Source: Planctomycetota bacterium (lineage in GTDB: Bacteria; Planctomycetota; Planctomycetia; Pirellulales; Pirellulaceae). Taken from it: DNA of 35,516 nt. The translations under genes were made by a program, and so were the position numbers. The DNA is taken from assembly GCA_017303505.1 (NCBI GenBank), contig JAFLCP010000079.1, forward strand, positions 1 to 35,516, read 5' to 3'. The notes under the pieces were generated by a model that saw nothing but the letters and a program-made list of their open reading frames with translations, had not been told where the DNA came from and ran no database searches. Positions 26,701 to 35,479 of this stretch are shown here, piece by piece (the first letter of the stretch is position 1; each line of letters begins with the position of its first letter).

Positions 26701-29700
26701 GGCAGTTCGTGACGGTGCGTATTGGGATGCCCAAGAACCACTGGCATTGGCAGTAACGATGTCGCCGCAGTTCCACAAAAGCACACTGCTACCCGACTGA
26801 ACGCTCGATTTAACCCAGTTCGCTTGCGCAGACGCTTGTGATCCGGTTCGTGTGGCATCTGCGTTCGCAAATGCTGTGATCCAGTTCACGTCCGCCGTTC
26901 CAGCACTGGCCAGACTGCCGCGCAAAGCGGTTGCGGAGGCAACATCCGCCGTGGTCATTGCTGCCTGCGTTCCTTGCGTATGGGGAACGGTTAGACTATT
27001 GATCGTTGTTGTAAGGGTGGAATCAATCGTATTGGCCGTCGAGGTATACGTTGCACTGGCAGAATTCTGTGAAGTAATCTCTGTAATGAGATTCTGCCCT
27101 GAGGCCGTAGCGGCTGCAATTGCCGCATCTCCGACATCACCGGCTCGTGTAATATTCGAAGCCTTTTCACTCCCCTTAAACACCGTTGTGGCTTGAGCAA
27201 TTGCTGACTCTGCTGCCGTAATGGCTGCTTGAGTATATTGATCGATGTGCTTCTGCTTAAGCGCTGCCCCCGTTGCCTCTGCTAGGGTAACTTTTGCGGT
27301 TTGCACCCGCAGCATATGGGCCACTTCTGCAGCGGCAACGCTATTGCTAGCTGTCACACGAACACTCACATCTTCCTTCGCACGATTGATGCTCGCTTTC
27401 GATGAATCCTTGCCGAGTGTGGCGAGAGCCGTGCCAGCCTGCTTATTGCTGGAAGTTGAGATTTGCACTGAACCATTCGTATACTGCAACTCAGCCGTAT
27501 TAAGTTGATCGACCAAGTTCTGGTCAGCAGTGTTCAGCAAGGTCGTAAGCTGGAGATTATCATTTTTGGCCGCTAGCGTCCTGGTCTGAAAAGCGGTTCG
27601 GCGTGTACCATACTTCGCGGCATCTGCCGTTGCCACCGCGAATTGCAAATTCGTTAATGGGCTTGCTCCAGCAAGATGCACGGTTTCTTTGCGCACTCGA
27701 TGATTTTCTGCCAAGGTACTTTCATATCCAGCCCGAGCATCGACTTTTGAATAGGTTAGGTCACCACTGGCTCCCACCTGACCGGTATAGAACGCGTTAA
27801 CGATCCCCGTCAAATCACTGCTTAGATCGGCAGAGTCAGCAGAAACATTGGAAATGAAAGTCTTATTGGCTTCTTGCACCGTATCATTGGCGGTCGATGA
27901 CGCGTTGGCTCCCGATGTAACGAAAGTATCGCCGCTGGTTTTCATCGAAGTTGCGGCTGCGATATCCGCTGTGCCCGCTGCACTTACCCAAGTCAAATAA
28001 GGGGCGGAAGAATCGGTAACTCGAGTCTTTTCCGCTTTGGCTGTTTCGACCGTCTTAACTCGAATGGCCTCACCTTCGGCCGTACGCTGAGCGAGCAGCA
28101 ATGGATCTCGCAGAGTTGCGATCTGTGCATTGACGGTGGCCACCGAGGAAGCATAATCAGCTTGCGCGGTTGCCCATTCAGCGGAAGTGATCTGACCAAA
28201 CGTAAATTTAGCCTGAGCAATGGCAAGATTCTTGCGAGCATAAGCAAGTGCTGGCTCAGCATTCTTGAGTACGACGGCTTCCCCGTGCAGGAAGTCACGT
28301 AGTGCATCGGCGTCTGCAATCTTTTTGTCGCGTTCGATCTCTGCAACTCGAATTTTCCAATTCTTGTAAACGAGACTCACCGCGATCTGAAAGGCCTTAA
28401 ACGCAGTAATCTTATCTGCAACATTCGTCTGAGCCGTACTATTGGTTCCCGAAATGTATGACATCAACGAGCCAAGTAAACTTTGAACCAGGGTTGTACC
28501 TGCGTTGGCATCACTGACGGTTGCCGATTTCACCTCCTGGAGGTAATCGCCGAGGAACGAGAAGCTGCGATCTTCTGAATCCGTGGTATAAGTTACAAGC
28601 GTTGTCTTGAACAGGTTCTGGAAGGTCAACGCTGCATTAGCAAGATTCAGTTGAAGCTGGCCCCAAGGGGAGGCCTGGCTCGTTGCGAACTCCGAAACTC
28701 TGGTTTGATGATTCTGGTAGGTAGCGAGGGTCTTTTCGGACTTAGTCGTGGTCTTGTTGACCTTTTCATTGCGATTGGCTTCCCCAACTTCCGTACCATA
28801 GTCCAAATCATGCTGTGCATTGGCTTGGAACATCCCCAGGAAGGACTGAAGCACTTGCGTGTTGTACTGAGACGACGAATTGGCACTACTGTTGGCTTCC
28901 GTTGTGATGATCGAAGTCATCATGTCGTCATAGACGGAGACAAACGTAGCAATCGCAACTCGAGTGTCGTGATCGGTGGTTTCGGTGTCCGATATATTGA
29001 AGAACTCATGTTGAGCTCGAAGTTCCGTATTATTGTAAACGTCGTCCGCTTGTCCTTTGCGGTACGTCTCCCAAACGGTGGCCATCGAGATCTCGAAATC
29101 GTATCGAGTAGCTGCTAATGCCTGGAAATAAGCTGATTGAGCCGACAGATTGGACATTCCTGCCATCTGATAATCGGCCCAATGTATGGCATTAGCGTAG
29201 CCCATTGTCTTTTCGTTCTGAGTATACGACATGTTAAAGTTGAAGTTTGTCGTCGCCACATCTTCAACATGCTTCCTGTCTGCCGCAGCGGCCCGCATTT
29301 CCTTTAGGTAGATGTTCATACTCGTGTCAATGTCTAATTGGTACCGAGTATCGTTCGCGGCATCCCTCAGGTCGCGCTGCTCTTGAGCCTTGGCTAACGC
29401 AGCGGCTTTCTGGGCTGCCGCTACGCGGTAAGCGTGAGCCTTTGCCTCGTTATTGGCTGCAATTTTCGCATCCTTCTCCTCTTCGGCTTTGGACTTGGTA
29501 TTGTTTTTCTTGGCATCCGATTTCGAGTCCGTGGCGGTCTTGGTCAATTGCGCTTCGGCCAATTGCCATTGTGCGGCGGGTGTATCGAGGAAACTTGCAA
29601 AAGGTGAGAGCAGGTTCACAGGTATAGAGGACTTTTCCTTCGTGTTCTGATCATCCGCATCGGCTTCACTGGAAACGAGATCATAGGCGGCGTTGATTTG

Positions 29701-32700
29701 TGATTGGGCTTCTTTATGAGCAGCATCTGCTTCATCACGAGCACGTTTTTCAGCCGATTCGGCAGTCGCCACCAGCTTATTGTATTCGGCAGTGATCTTC
29801 TGATCGCGAATCCAATAGTTCATTTCCGCAATTGTGTCGCGCATTGCTTGCGCTTTCTCTGCGGCCAAAGCGATAGTATTGTAGGTTGCTTCCGCTTCCG
29901 TGAAAGCCAACGTCTTCGCGGCAGTATAGACGATAACGCCCCAAGTATAGTCCGCATCCGCGAAGGCTTTTTCGCAGTCGATATGCGCTTGCCGGATGGC
30001 CGCATCGCGGGTTTGTGCTAATTGCTGTTCTTGCTCAGGTAGAAGCGGCCCGCCACTTAAGGCTTGATTGTAGGCTGCCCAAGCGGCATCGATCTGAGCT
30101 GAGCGAGTCGCCTGAGCCTGCCACTTTGTCACGATATCGGCTGCGTTAGCGTTTTGGTAGATGACCGTGTAGGCTTGCATTGCGGAAGACATCGTTGCGT
30201 TCTTCACATCCGTAAACGCCTGTTGGGCAGTGAATAGGCCTTGGCTTTCCGTGCCGACATCAATCGTTGGGTGCTTTAATTGCGACAATACGGCAGCTTC
30301 CGTGGCACGACTCTGAGAAACTGAAGTGGCAAAGAGCTGAAAGGCAGTAGCTCGCTCGGAGGCTGCGGTCGTGCTGGCTTGATTGACGGCCTGATTGTAA
30401 GCTGCTAGTGCCGCAGCCTTGGCTATTGCCGCGTTGGAATCGGAGATGGCCGCAAGTTGCAAGGCGTTAGGGTGAGTACCAACGTCCAAGGTTGGCCCCG
30501 CATCGAGCCCGTAGTACTTCGGTGGTGCAGGCTGGTCTGCATCGTTCGGAATAACAAATGCATCTTCGGGAGGAGTGATGGGCCACACAAATTCAGGATC
30601 GGTTCCGTACGATTGTCCAGAGGATTGGCTTAGGAAGGCCGCTTCAGCCGCACTGAGCGATGTGCCAAGCTGAAACTCTGCTGCTCGTAATTGATCTCGA
30701 TAGGCTGTAACCGTCGACAAACGGGTCGATTGATACAACCCCATGGCGGTCGACATCTCTTGTCGATAGGTTGCATCCGCTGTTTGTAACGATGATTTCA
30801 ATGCGTTTTTGGCAGCGGCGATACCTTGTTCCAGAGTCGTATTCGCGTTTTGCCAAGCCGAATCAAAAGTCGCCAGCTCCGTTACCAGGGCTTGTGCGCT
30901 GCTGTCGTTAGGGGCCGAAGAATACACGAAGCGGAACGTGCGTGAGTTGCTGTCTGAAGGCGAACCACCGCGTGCCAGCCATGCATCGACTTGCACAAAG
31001 CCTTCGTTATCTGGCGTAGTGGGAGTGAAACTAAAGGCTCCGGCAGCATTCGTGGTCGCATTGCCATCGGGCGAGCCATCACCGTCGACATCGAAGAAGA
31101 TTAATACGTTACCAACGGATGGCCCCGTGATCGTACCTTGTACAGCGACGTTGGCTGTGGCACCATCTCCAGCCGTACCAGTGTCACTTACCAAACCTAG
31201 AGTGGCAACTTTCGTTACAACCATCGCGGTTTGAGTGACCGAAATGCTGGACCAAGCTCCTTGGATCATCCCCAAATCTGGATCGAACGTGATGAGGCGA
31301 GTCTTGAGGGTATGAGCACCTACGTCTAAACCACTTGGAGTGTAGGAAAATTTGCCATCCGCGTCGGTGAGAGTCGAGCCATCCGGTGCGCCATCACCAT
31401 CGACGTCAAACTGAATGAGTTGCTCGGATACGCCGCTGCGACTGGTGCCAGCTTGAATCGCTCCTTTCAATGTCAGATCCGTCGAAGCATTGTCGGTAGC
31501 ACTTGCACCATCGTCGACAGCTAGGCCCCATGCTCCAAGAGATGGAGGAGTTAGTGCGGCTGGTGCTGGATTTGAGAATGTATGGGAGTTCCAAGTACTG
31601 GTTTGGGGTGTTTGCCCGTTGATACTTTGGCTGGTGCGAATTTGGAGCGTGACCTGAGTCGGTGCCGACGAAGTTGAGGGCGTGTAGGTGTATTCGAATT
31701 TGCCATAGGCATCGGACTTGACCACCGCTTCGGGAACATTATCTCCGTTGAGATCAATTTCTACGTTAACTCCACTAACCTGTGTGTCATCCAAGACACG
31801 TCCTGAGAGATTTGCGGGAGCGGTATGGGTGGCTGGTGTCCAAACGAGGTTGGTGATCGACGCAGGCTCACTTGCCAAGTCCGAGTACGTATACGAGAAG
31901 GATTGCCAAGACGAATAGACGCGATTGGTAGAATTCGAATCAAACGTGAAAGTGCGAATCGCAACTGTTTTGGCACCAAACGTCGTAAAGTTCGGATAAA
32001 CCAAGAAGTTTCCAGCGGAATCGGTGTTTGTGGTAAAGTCGGCGGTGCCGTTGTTGTCCAGATCCACCTCGATCAAAGCGGTTGCCTGGCCCGATGCAAG
32101 GGCAACGGTCCCTGTGATGGCCGAATTTCGAGTGATATAGTCGGACGCGGATGCACCACTATCACTTAATAGCCCCATCGTTTGAATCGCTGCCGGTATG
32201 ACTGGATCTGCGGCAATCGTGTAACTGTAAGTTTGCCACGCACCGAGCTCACCTTGATGCGTCGCCGTATTCCACACTCGGGTGCGAGCACGGACGTTTT
32301 TCGCACCTGGCGTTAACGACTTCGGTGTGTATTGGAATTTTCCATCGGCCTCTGTGAAAGCGATTCCGTCAATGACATCATCACCGTTTTCATCGAATTC
32401 GACGCGTTGATTCGAGAGTGAGGTTAAGGATACCGAGGTGCCTGAACCCGCAAAACCAATTTGCCCTACGATAGTCCCTTCGCTACTGGTATTATCCGTC
32501 GCGCTGATACCTGTATCGCGCCGTAGTCCTAAGGAAGTGACATTCATCGAGGATGCATTGGATGCGACCAAAACGAAACTGACATCTTTCCATGGCCCAG
32601 TTACCCATTGAGCTTGATCGGCATTCCAATGATTCACCCGTGCGCTGACTTCGACCGCGCCCGGAGCAAGGCCAAAAGGACGGTACATGATAGCGCCGAA

Positions 32701-35469
32701 CGAATCGGTGATGGCCACTCCATCGACGGTCCCATTCCCATCATTGTCAAATTGAATTTGGACGCCGGCATGCACTGCAGATGTCGAAAGTTGTCCGGCG
32801 ATTAAGGACGAAGTGGTTTGGCGATCAAACTTGTTTTCACCATCATCGATAGCGATTTCGAGCCACTCAATACTTGGCAAGGGAGCTGCGAGATAGGTGT
32901 ATCGGAATGTGGTCGGTTGTGAATAAACAGTTGACTGTAGATTGCTATCCCAATAGGCGGTGATCAGCGTGAGTGTCACAGGCCCAGTGGGTAAATTCTG
33001 GGGACGATAGACGAAATTGCCGTAGCGATCTGTGATAGCTGTTCCATCGGCAGAGCCGTTCCCGTTGTGATCGATGTAGACGAGGTAATCTGAAACAGGG
33101 CGATCATCGAGAGTAAGCGTACCGACAATGGCAGGGTTATCGGTGATCTTGTCAGTGCTTGAAACACCTGTGTCCGAAACGAGCGCCAGGCTCGTGAATT
33201 GTGGCGCTGGTGGTGCGATGTAGTGGATAGGAATTTCGGACCATGGGCCCAGTAAGTACGAACCATAGGCGACATCGTATTGAGCCGAGCGTACTCGCAG
33301 CGTGTGTGTTGAATAAGTCAGTCCCAGTGGTCGATATTCGAATACGCCGAGATCGTCTGTCAGCGCATTACCGTCAGCGAGACCGTCACCATTGTGGTCA
33401 AATTGAACGAGGGAATAGGCGACGTCCTTGGGAGGAACGCCTGTATCCAGCAAATTTCCCGTCAAGGTTGGATCAGAGGTAACTTTGTCGGTAGCCGAAG
33501 TTCCTGTGTCATTAACCAGCCGAAGGTTTCGCACTTCAAAGGTCGATGTCGGCAGCGCGGCCAGTTCATATGCAAAGGTAATCCACGGGCTTGTCGACAG
33601 TACAGTGCCAGCACTGTCGAGGCGTGTGAGCCGGTACTTCAATTCGACTGGGCCCACTTTTCCGAGAAGTGATGTGTCACCAGTTCGCGGATCATAGGTT
33701 ACAGAGTTACTGCTGGACGGAAACTCCACGTAACGAGTCGCATTGCCATTGCCTTGCTGGTCGAATTCGATGCGCGCGGTCGCGCCAGCTCGGTCGCCAA
33801 CTAGTGTGGCCTGAATACGTGGATCGGTAGTAACGCGGTCGATAATCGAAGTACCGGTGTCCCGTACTAAAGAGAAGCCACTGAGGCTCAGACCACTCGT
33901 CGCCGCAGTTCCATCTACAACGATCGGATAGCTAACCCAACTGCCGGTCGTGATGATATTGCCAGCGCTATTGAGATGAATCAGGCGATAACGAAATGGG
34001 AGGCGACCGCTGTAGCCAACCAGACTGGAGTCTGTGGTACGTGGATCGTAAGTGAATAAATCGCCGACCATGTTTACAGTGACCGAGCCGTCAACTTGGC
34101 CCGTCCCTCTGTGATCAAATTCAATGCGCACCGATTGTCCATGAAACGCACCTTTGGCGTATCCGGTAACAGTGGGACTGGAACTGATATTGTCGGTGGC
34201 TGAAACACCATCATTGGAAGCGAGGCGGAATTGATCGACGTAAGGTGCGGACGCAGCCGTAACGGTGCCAACCAATGTGAGGTCATAGGGACTTTCGTTT
34301 GAATCGGTACTCGTAATGGAAAAAGGGACATTGAGCGAGCCGATCGCGGCGGCGGTCATTTGCAGGGTGACGACCACGGAAGAGTTTGGTGGCAGGGACG
34401 AAGGCACGGCGGAGACAACAGCAAAGCCGCTGCCTACTGTGGGTACGCCGAGATTCAGCGCCGTTCGTCCATAGTTGGAGATTCGGATCGATCGTTGAAC
34501 GGGAGTAGCGAGTTCGGTGGAACCAAAGTTGATGGAACCGGAACCATCAAGCAAGGACTGACCTGTCGCTTCGTTTCGAATATCGATTTCAGGGGCCATG
34601 CTCAGCACGTCTGCGGTAAAATTGAGCACGAAAGGATTTTCATCGCTATCGCTGGTGGCAAATGAAAAAGTTCCCCAACGCGGTCCGGCTACACTGGTAT
34701 CGACACTCACGGTGAAGGTGGTTTGTGCCCCCGGTGCAACGGTTGCCCCAAAAGCTTGCGAAATCGAGAAACCTGGCGGGAGTTGAATACCGGCCGTGTT
34801 GAGACGCAGAATGGCGTTTGGATCGGTAGCACTCGCCGTGTTCGTGATGGTAAAGTTTTTTGAAAACACTGCGCCAACATCGGCATCACCGAAGTGAAAA
34901 TTCCCTTGGCTTGGCAAGTTGGCATTGAGCGAATCCTGTACTTGAATCTCACCTGAAGCGACCGTTTCAAGAGTCATGGAAAACGTATTCCAAGAGCCAG
35001 TCGCCATGAGATTATTGAAGTTGTCGTATTCGAGGATTCGGTATTTGGGAGAGAACGGGCCCACATAGAAACTCAGCCCCGGATCGCTAGTACGCGGATC
35101 GTACTGAAAGTTCATGGAGCTATCGACGATCGTTGAACCATCGCCAATGCCGTCTCCGCCGTGATCGAATTGAACGTGGAGTGTGACAAGCGATGGCGGA
35201 CCTCCAGGTAAACCTCCAAGACCACCGCCCGAAGTATTGGCGACCGTTCCTTGCAACCTTGGATCGTAAGTGATCTTGTCTGTTGCACTAATCCCGGTAT
35301 CGCTGACTAGTTGGATATTGGAGACTTCAAAAGCCATCAACTCGCGTTTCTCAAATTGCTCTAACAGAGACGTTCGAAAAACCTGTCGCTTGCGTGAGCC
35401 TGCCTTTTTGCGAAAAGCTAGCTTTGACAATTTGCCCCAGATCGAACTGCGGACACGGCGAGAACTCAT
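23779..35469 (-). CDS. Giant secreted polymorphic-toxin-like protein (3,896 residues) with C-terminal PD-(D/E)xK nuclease-like domain
   Basis: The start at 35469 has GGAGG five bases upstream; an ATG at 35481 is less likely. Layout in residues: 1-50, basic leader ending in LLEQFEKRELMA, a motif typical of exported planctomycete giants; ~50-1525, eleven Ig-like repeats with Ca-binding-type loops, interrupted at ~210-430 by two ASPM/Hydin-like (choice-of-anchor D) domains; ~1530-3490, Ala/Thr/Asp-rich, almost wholly helical stalk; ~3490-3560, Pro/Asp/Glu-rich hinge; ~3560-3750, hydrophobic and Gly/Ala-rich pre-toxin segment; ~3755-3896, toxin domain. In the toxin domain RRLDIADVVAQRGIEVKSG supplies D3829, E3840 and K3842, followed by WHFEGPASKPLLKELDRLGI, the ending seen in restriction-endonuclease-fold toxins. 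No autoproteolytic or intein motif was found. Target DNA or RNA and delivery route are unknown. Confidence 0.85.
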   Translation of the reverse strand: MSSRRVRSSIWGKLSKLAFRKKAGSRKRQVFRTSLLEQFEKRELMAFEVSNIQLVSDTGISATDKITYDPRLQGTVANTSGGGLGGLPGGPPSLVTLHVQFDHGGDGIGDGSTIVDSSMNFQYDPRTSDPGLSFYVGPFSPKYRILEYDNFNNLMATGSWNTFSMTLETVASGEIQVQDSLNANLPSQGNFHFGDADVGAVFSKNFTITNTASATDPNAILRLNTAGIQLPPGFSISQAFGATVAPGAQTTFTVSVDTSVAGPRWGTFSFATSDSDENPFVLNFTADVLSMAPEIDIRNEATGQSLLDGSGSINFGSTELATPVQRSIRISNYGRTALNLGVPTVGSGFAVVSAVPSSLPPNSSVVVTLQMTAAAIGSLNVPFSITSTDSNESPYDLTLVGTVTAASAPYVDQFRLASNDGVSATDNISSSPTVTGYAKGAFHGQSVRIEFDHRGTGQVDGSVTVNMVGDLFTYDPRTTDSSLVGYSGRLPFRYRLIHLNSAGNIITTGSWVSYPIVVDGTAATSGLSLSGFSLVRDTGTSIIDRVTTDPRIQATLVGDRAGATARIEFDQQGNGNATRYVEFPSSSNSVTYDPRTGDTSLLGKVGPVELKYRLTRLDSAGTVLSTSPWITFAYELAALPTSTFEVRNLRLVNDTGTSATDKVTSDPTLTGNLLDTGVPPKDVAYSLVQFDHNGDGLADGNALTDDLGVFEYRPLGLTYSTHTLRVRSAQYDVAYGSYLLGPWSEIPIHYIAPPAPQFTSLALVSDTGVSSTDKITDNPAIVGTLTLDDRPVSDYLVYIDHNGNGSADGTAITDRYGNFVYRPQNLPTGPVTLTLITAYWDSNLQSTVYSQPTTFRYTYLAAPLPSIEWLEIAIDDGENKFDRQTTSSLIAGQLSTSAVHAGVQIQFDNDGNGTVDGVAITDSFGAIMYRPFGLAPGAVEVSARVNHWNADQAQWVTGPWKDVSFVLVASNASSMNVTSLGLRRDTGISATDNTSSEGTIVGQIGFAGSGTSVSLTSLSNQRVEFDENGDDVIDGIAFTEADGKFQYTPKSLTPGAKNVRARTRVWNTATHQGELGAWQTYSYTIAADPVIPAAIQTMGLLSDSGASASDYITRNSAITGTVALASGQATALIEVDLDNNGTADFTTNTDSAGNFLVYPNFTTFGAKTVAIRTFTFDSNSTNRVYSSWQSFSYTYSDLASEPASITNLVWTPATHTAPANLSGRVLDDTQVSGVNVEIDLNGDNVPEAVVKSDAYGKFEYTYTPSTSSAPTQVTLQIRTSQSINGQTPQTSTWNSHTFSNPAPAALTPPSLGAWGLAVDDGASATDNASTDLTLKGAIQAGTSRSGVSEQLIQFDVDGDGAPDGSTLTDADGKFSYTPSGLDVGAHTLKTRLITFDPDLGMIQGAWSSISVTQTAMVVTKVATLGLVSDTGTAGDGATANVAVQGTITGPSVGNVLIFFDVDGDGSPDGNATTNAAGAFSFTPTTPDNEGFVQVDAWLARGGSPSDSNSRTFRFVYSSAPNDSSAQALVTELATFDSAWQNANTTLEQGIAAAKNALKSSLQTADATYRQEMSTAMGLYQSTRLSTVTAYRDQLRAAEFQLGTSLSAAEAAFLSQSSGQSYGTDPEFVWPITPPEDAFVIPNDADQPAPPKYYGLDAGPTLDVGTHPNALQLAAISDSNAAIAKAAALAAYNQAVNQASTTAASERATAFQLFATSVSQSRATEAAVLSQLKHPTIDVGTESQGLFTAQQAFTDVKNATMSSAMQAYTVIYQNANAADIVTKWQAQATRSAQIDAAWAAYNQALSGGPLLPEQEQQLAQTRDAAIRQAHIDCEKAFADADYTWGVIVYTAAKTLAFTEAEATYNTIALAAEKAQAMRDTIAEMNYWIRDQKITAEYNKLVATAESAEKRARDEADAAHKEAQSQINAAYDLVSSEADADDQNTKEKSSIPVNLLSPFASFLDTPAAQWQLAEAQLTKTATDSKSDAKKNNTKSKAEEEKDAKIAANNEAKAHAYRVAAAQKAAALAKAQEQRDLRDAANDTRYQLDIDTSMNIYLKEMRAAAADRKHVEDVATTNFNFNMSYTQNEKTMGYANAIHWADYQMAGMSNLSAQSAYFQALAATRYDFEISMATVWETYRKGQADDVYNNTELRAQHEFFNISDTETTDHDTRVAIATFVSVYDDMMTSIITTEANSSANSSSQYNTQVLQSFLGMFQANAQHDLDYGTEVGEANRNEKVNKTTTKSEKTLATYQNHQTRVSEFATSQASPWGQLQLNLANAALTFQNLFKTTLVTYTTDSEDRSFSFLGDYLQEVKSATVSDANAGTTLVQSLLGSLMSYISGTNSTAQTNVADKITAFKAFQIAVSLVYKNWKIRVAEIERDKKIADADALRDFLHGEAVVLKNAEPALAYARKNLAIAQAKFTFGQITSAEWATAQADYASSVATVNAQIATLRDPLLLAQRTAEGEAIRVKTVETAKAEKTRVTDSSAPYLTWVSAAGTADIAAATSMKTSGDTFVTSGANASSTANDTVQEANKTFISNVSADSADLSSDLTGIVNAFYTGQVGASGDLTYSKVDARAGYESTLAENHRVRKETVHLAGASPLTNLQFAVATADAAKYGTRRTAFQTRTLAAKNDNLQLTTLLNTADQNLVDQLNTAELQYTNGSVQISTSSNKQAGTALATLGKDSSKASINRAKEDVSVRVTASNSVAAAEVAHMLRVQTAKVTLAEATGAALKQKHIDQYTQAAITAAESAIAQATTVFKGSEKASNITRAGDVGDAAIAAATASGQNLITEITSQNSASATYTSTANTIDSTLTTTINSLTVPHTQGTQAAMTTADVASATALRGSLASAGTADVNWITAFANADATRTGSQASAQANWVKSSVQSGSSVLLWNCGDIVTANASGSWASQYAPSRTAMITTTALVDAGRQIAAWFDRTVRDNDQADADVQYIQSIASPETQLTVSATQRGNQYATSSTNTSNDLSTDLDTSGANIQSTSAAVEKTAAVDSATAWKAYQVALASLDEGAATTAVEKAYQDALAQVTRNSRVAYANLTYTEGVAQIGSVGDAITDMGLTAKTYVTNLAGDEKTFTDTAAPIIGARTLLYTQADNDLRKAITTADNVWRNGTAQAWGTHTAGDLVARGNVRRSLANTSSLVADASQASIAELKAQWWQNEIPNYLQWSVDIGGIETTYTNNTTANILLRTTGVKNAGITYASTVGTAIQSHETTTATAREQYLSTLMTIGETAAEATMRADRDKEIALADADLQKQLTGNESAHTTAVNNANSAHSTATANAESARKSAEQAALTQLNSTLAQATKGKEASIAGAQRTYDQTVASLDAQYGSESSNGDTGVEGATRRSAIKTRDAQYYAARATSWASTLSGSTTLGTSPWSVKAISAANSQAAYSTSRASAQAAHDAAMIDVMEDWQFSSRESLTDLLFTEGQSRETFNIATSSVYANWENGVGNLLGDKPDGTGWEKPEDPVVTDGKTPPNLVKKVGFRTFDETTDEEQSGGNGDESPSRPGNPSTWKYKERSWIDAISEETVGYLYNYGYYLGVEVTTAGTTIVETGADLGDVIGEHSARMYFDPWEEFTVLADSATELAIALKSLEQRFMADPVGTLQMVGDASVAYLDDLTSNPETSGKLLGNVAILWATTGANAGASTYLRSLFGATKAAQAAGATGTAGTTTTSAAQGANVARKVADDTVEVLDKLEDVVDNTPIPKKVDAPDVPESALKELADEAPINLAGSAEHKALRWKEYLERGGKWMYERWSNVYERNMVRATAAHKVVNDYYSRLGWGEREVTVYIDGVARRLDIADVVAQRGIEVKSGYTTLRAEIRSELARDAALRGQGWDIRWHFEGPASKPLLKELDRLGIPYTFGN
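23782..24212 (-). other. C-terminal nuclease-like toxin domain of the giant gene
   Basis: About 143 residues. A leading helix (KALRWKEYLERGGKWMYERWSNVYERNM) precedes the catalytic core, with D at 23983-23985, E at 23950-23952 and K at 23944-23946, in the order D-x10-E-x-K. The Trp-His-Phe and PLLKELDRLGIPY ending supports a restriction-endonuclease-like fold. Confidence 0.7.
25000..30905 (-). other. Ala-rich helical stalk region of the giant gene
   Basis: About 1,960 residues dominated by Ala, Thr, Ser, Asp, Asn, Gln and Lys, with few prolines or glycines and long runs suited to helix or coiled coil (for example AALAAYNQAVNQASTTAASE). Recurrent aromatic spacers such as AYNQA, ATYRQE and YKNWK occur. 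Distant repetition can be felt but no clean period was derived by eye. A rigid rod carrying the C-terminal toxin is the natural reading. Confidence 0.6.
30906..35325 (-). repeat. Array of eleven ~110-120-residue Ig-like/Ca-loop repeats within the giant gene
   Basis: Each unit starts with a pattern like LxLVSDTGxSATDxIT..P.L.G and contains a loop such as FDHNGDGLADG or FDVDGDGAPDG followed by a strand FxYxP. Unit starts, read on the - strand, lie near 35300, 34210, 33860, 33510, 33170, 32850, 32515, 32160, 31820 (degenerate), 31515 and 31185, so most are 320-360 bases apart. The ~1 kb gap after the first unit holds the two ASPM/Hydin-like domains (about 34200-34860). The DxNxDG loops suggest calcium-stiffened surface fibres. 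Confidence 0.75.
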
Positions 35470-35474
35470 AGAAA

Positions 35475-35479
35475 CCTCC
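35475..35479 (-). promoter_or_regulatory. Shine-Dalgarno site fixing the giant gene start
   Basis: The - strand reads TTGGAGGTTTCTATG: GGAGG with a five-base spacer to the ATG at 35469. This decides against the upstream ATG at 35481. No promoter could be judged in the 35 bases before the window edge. Confidence 0.7.

Noticed and set aside
30906-35325. CRISPR-like regular spacing
   Set aside because: The ~340-base period is a protein-domain repeat with diverged sequence, not short identical repeats with spacers.
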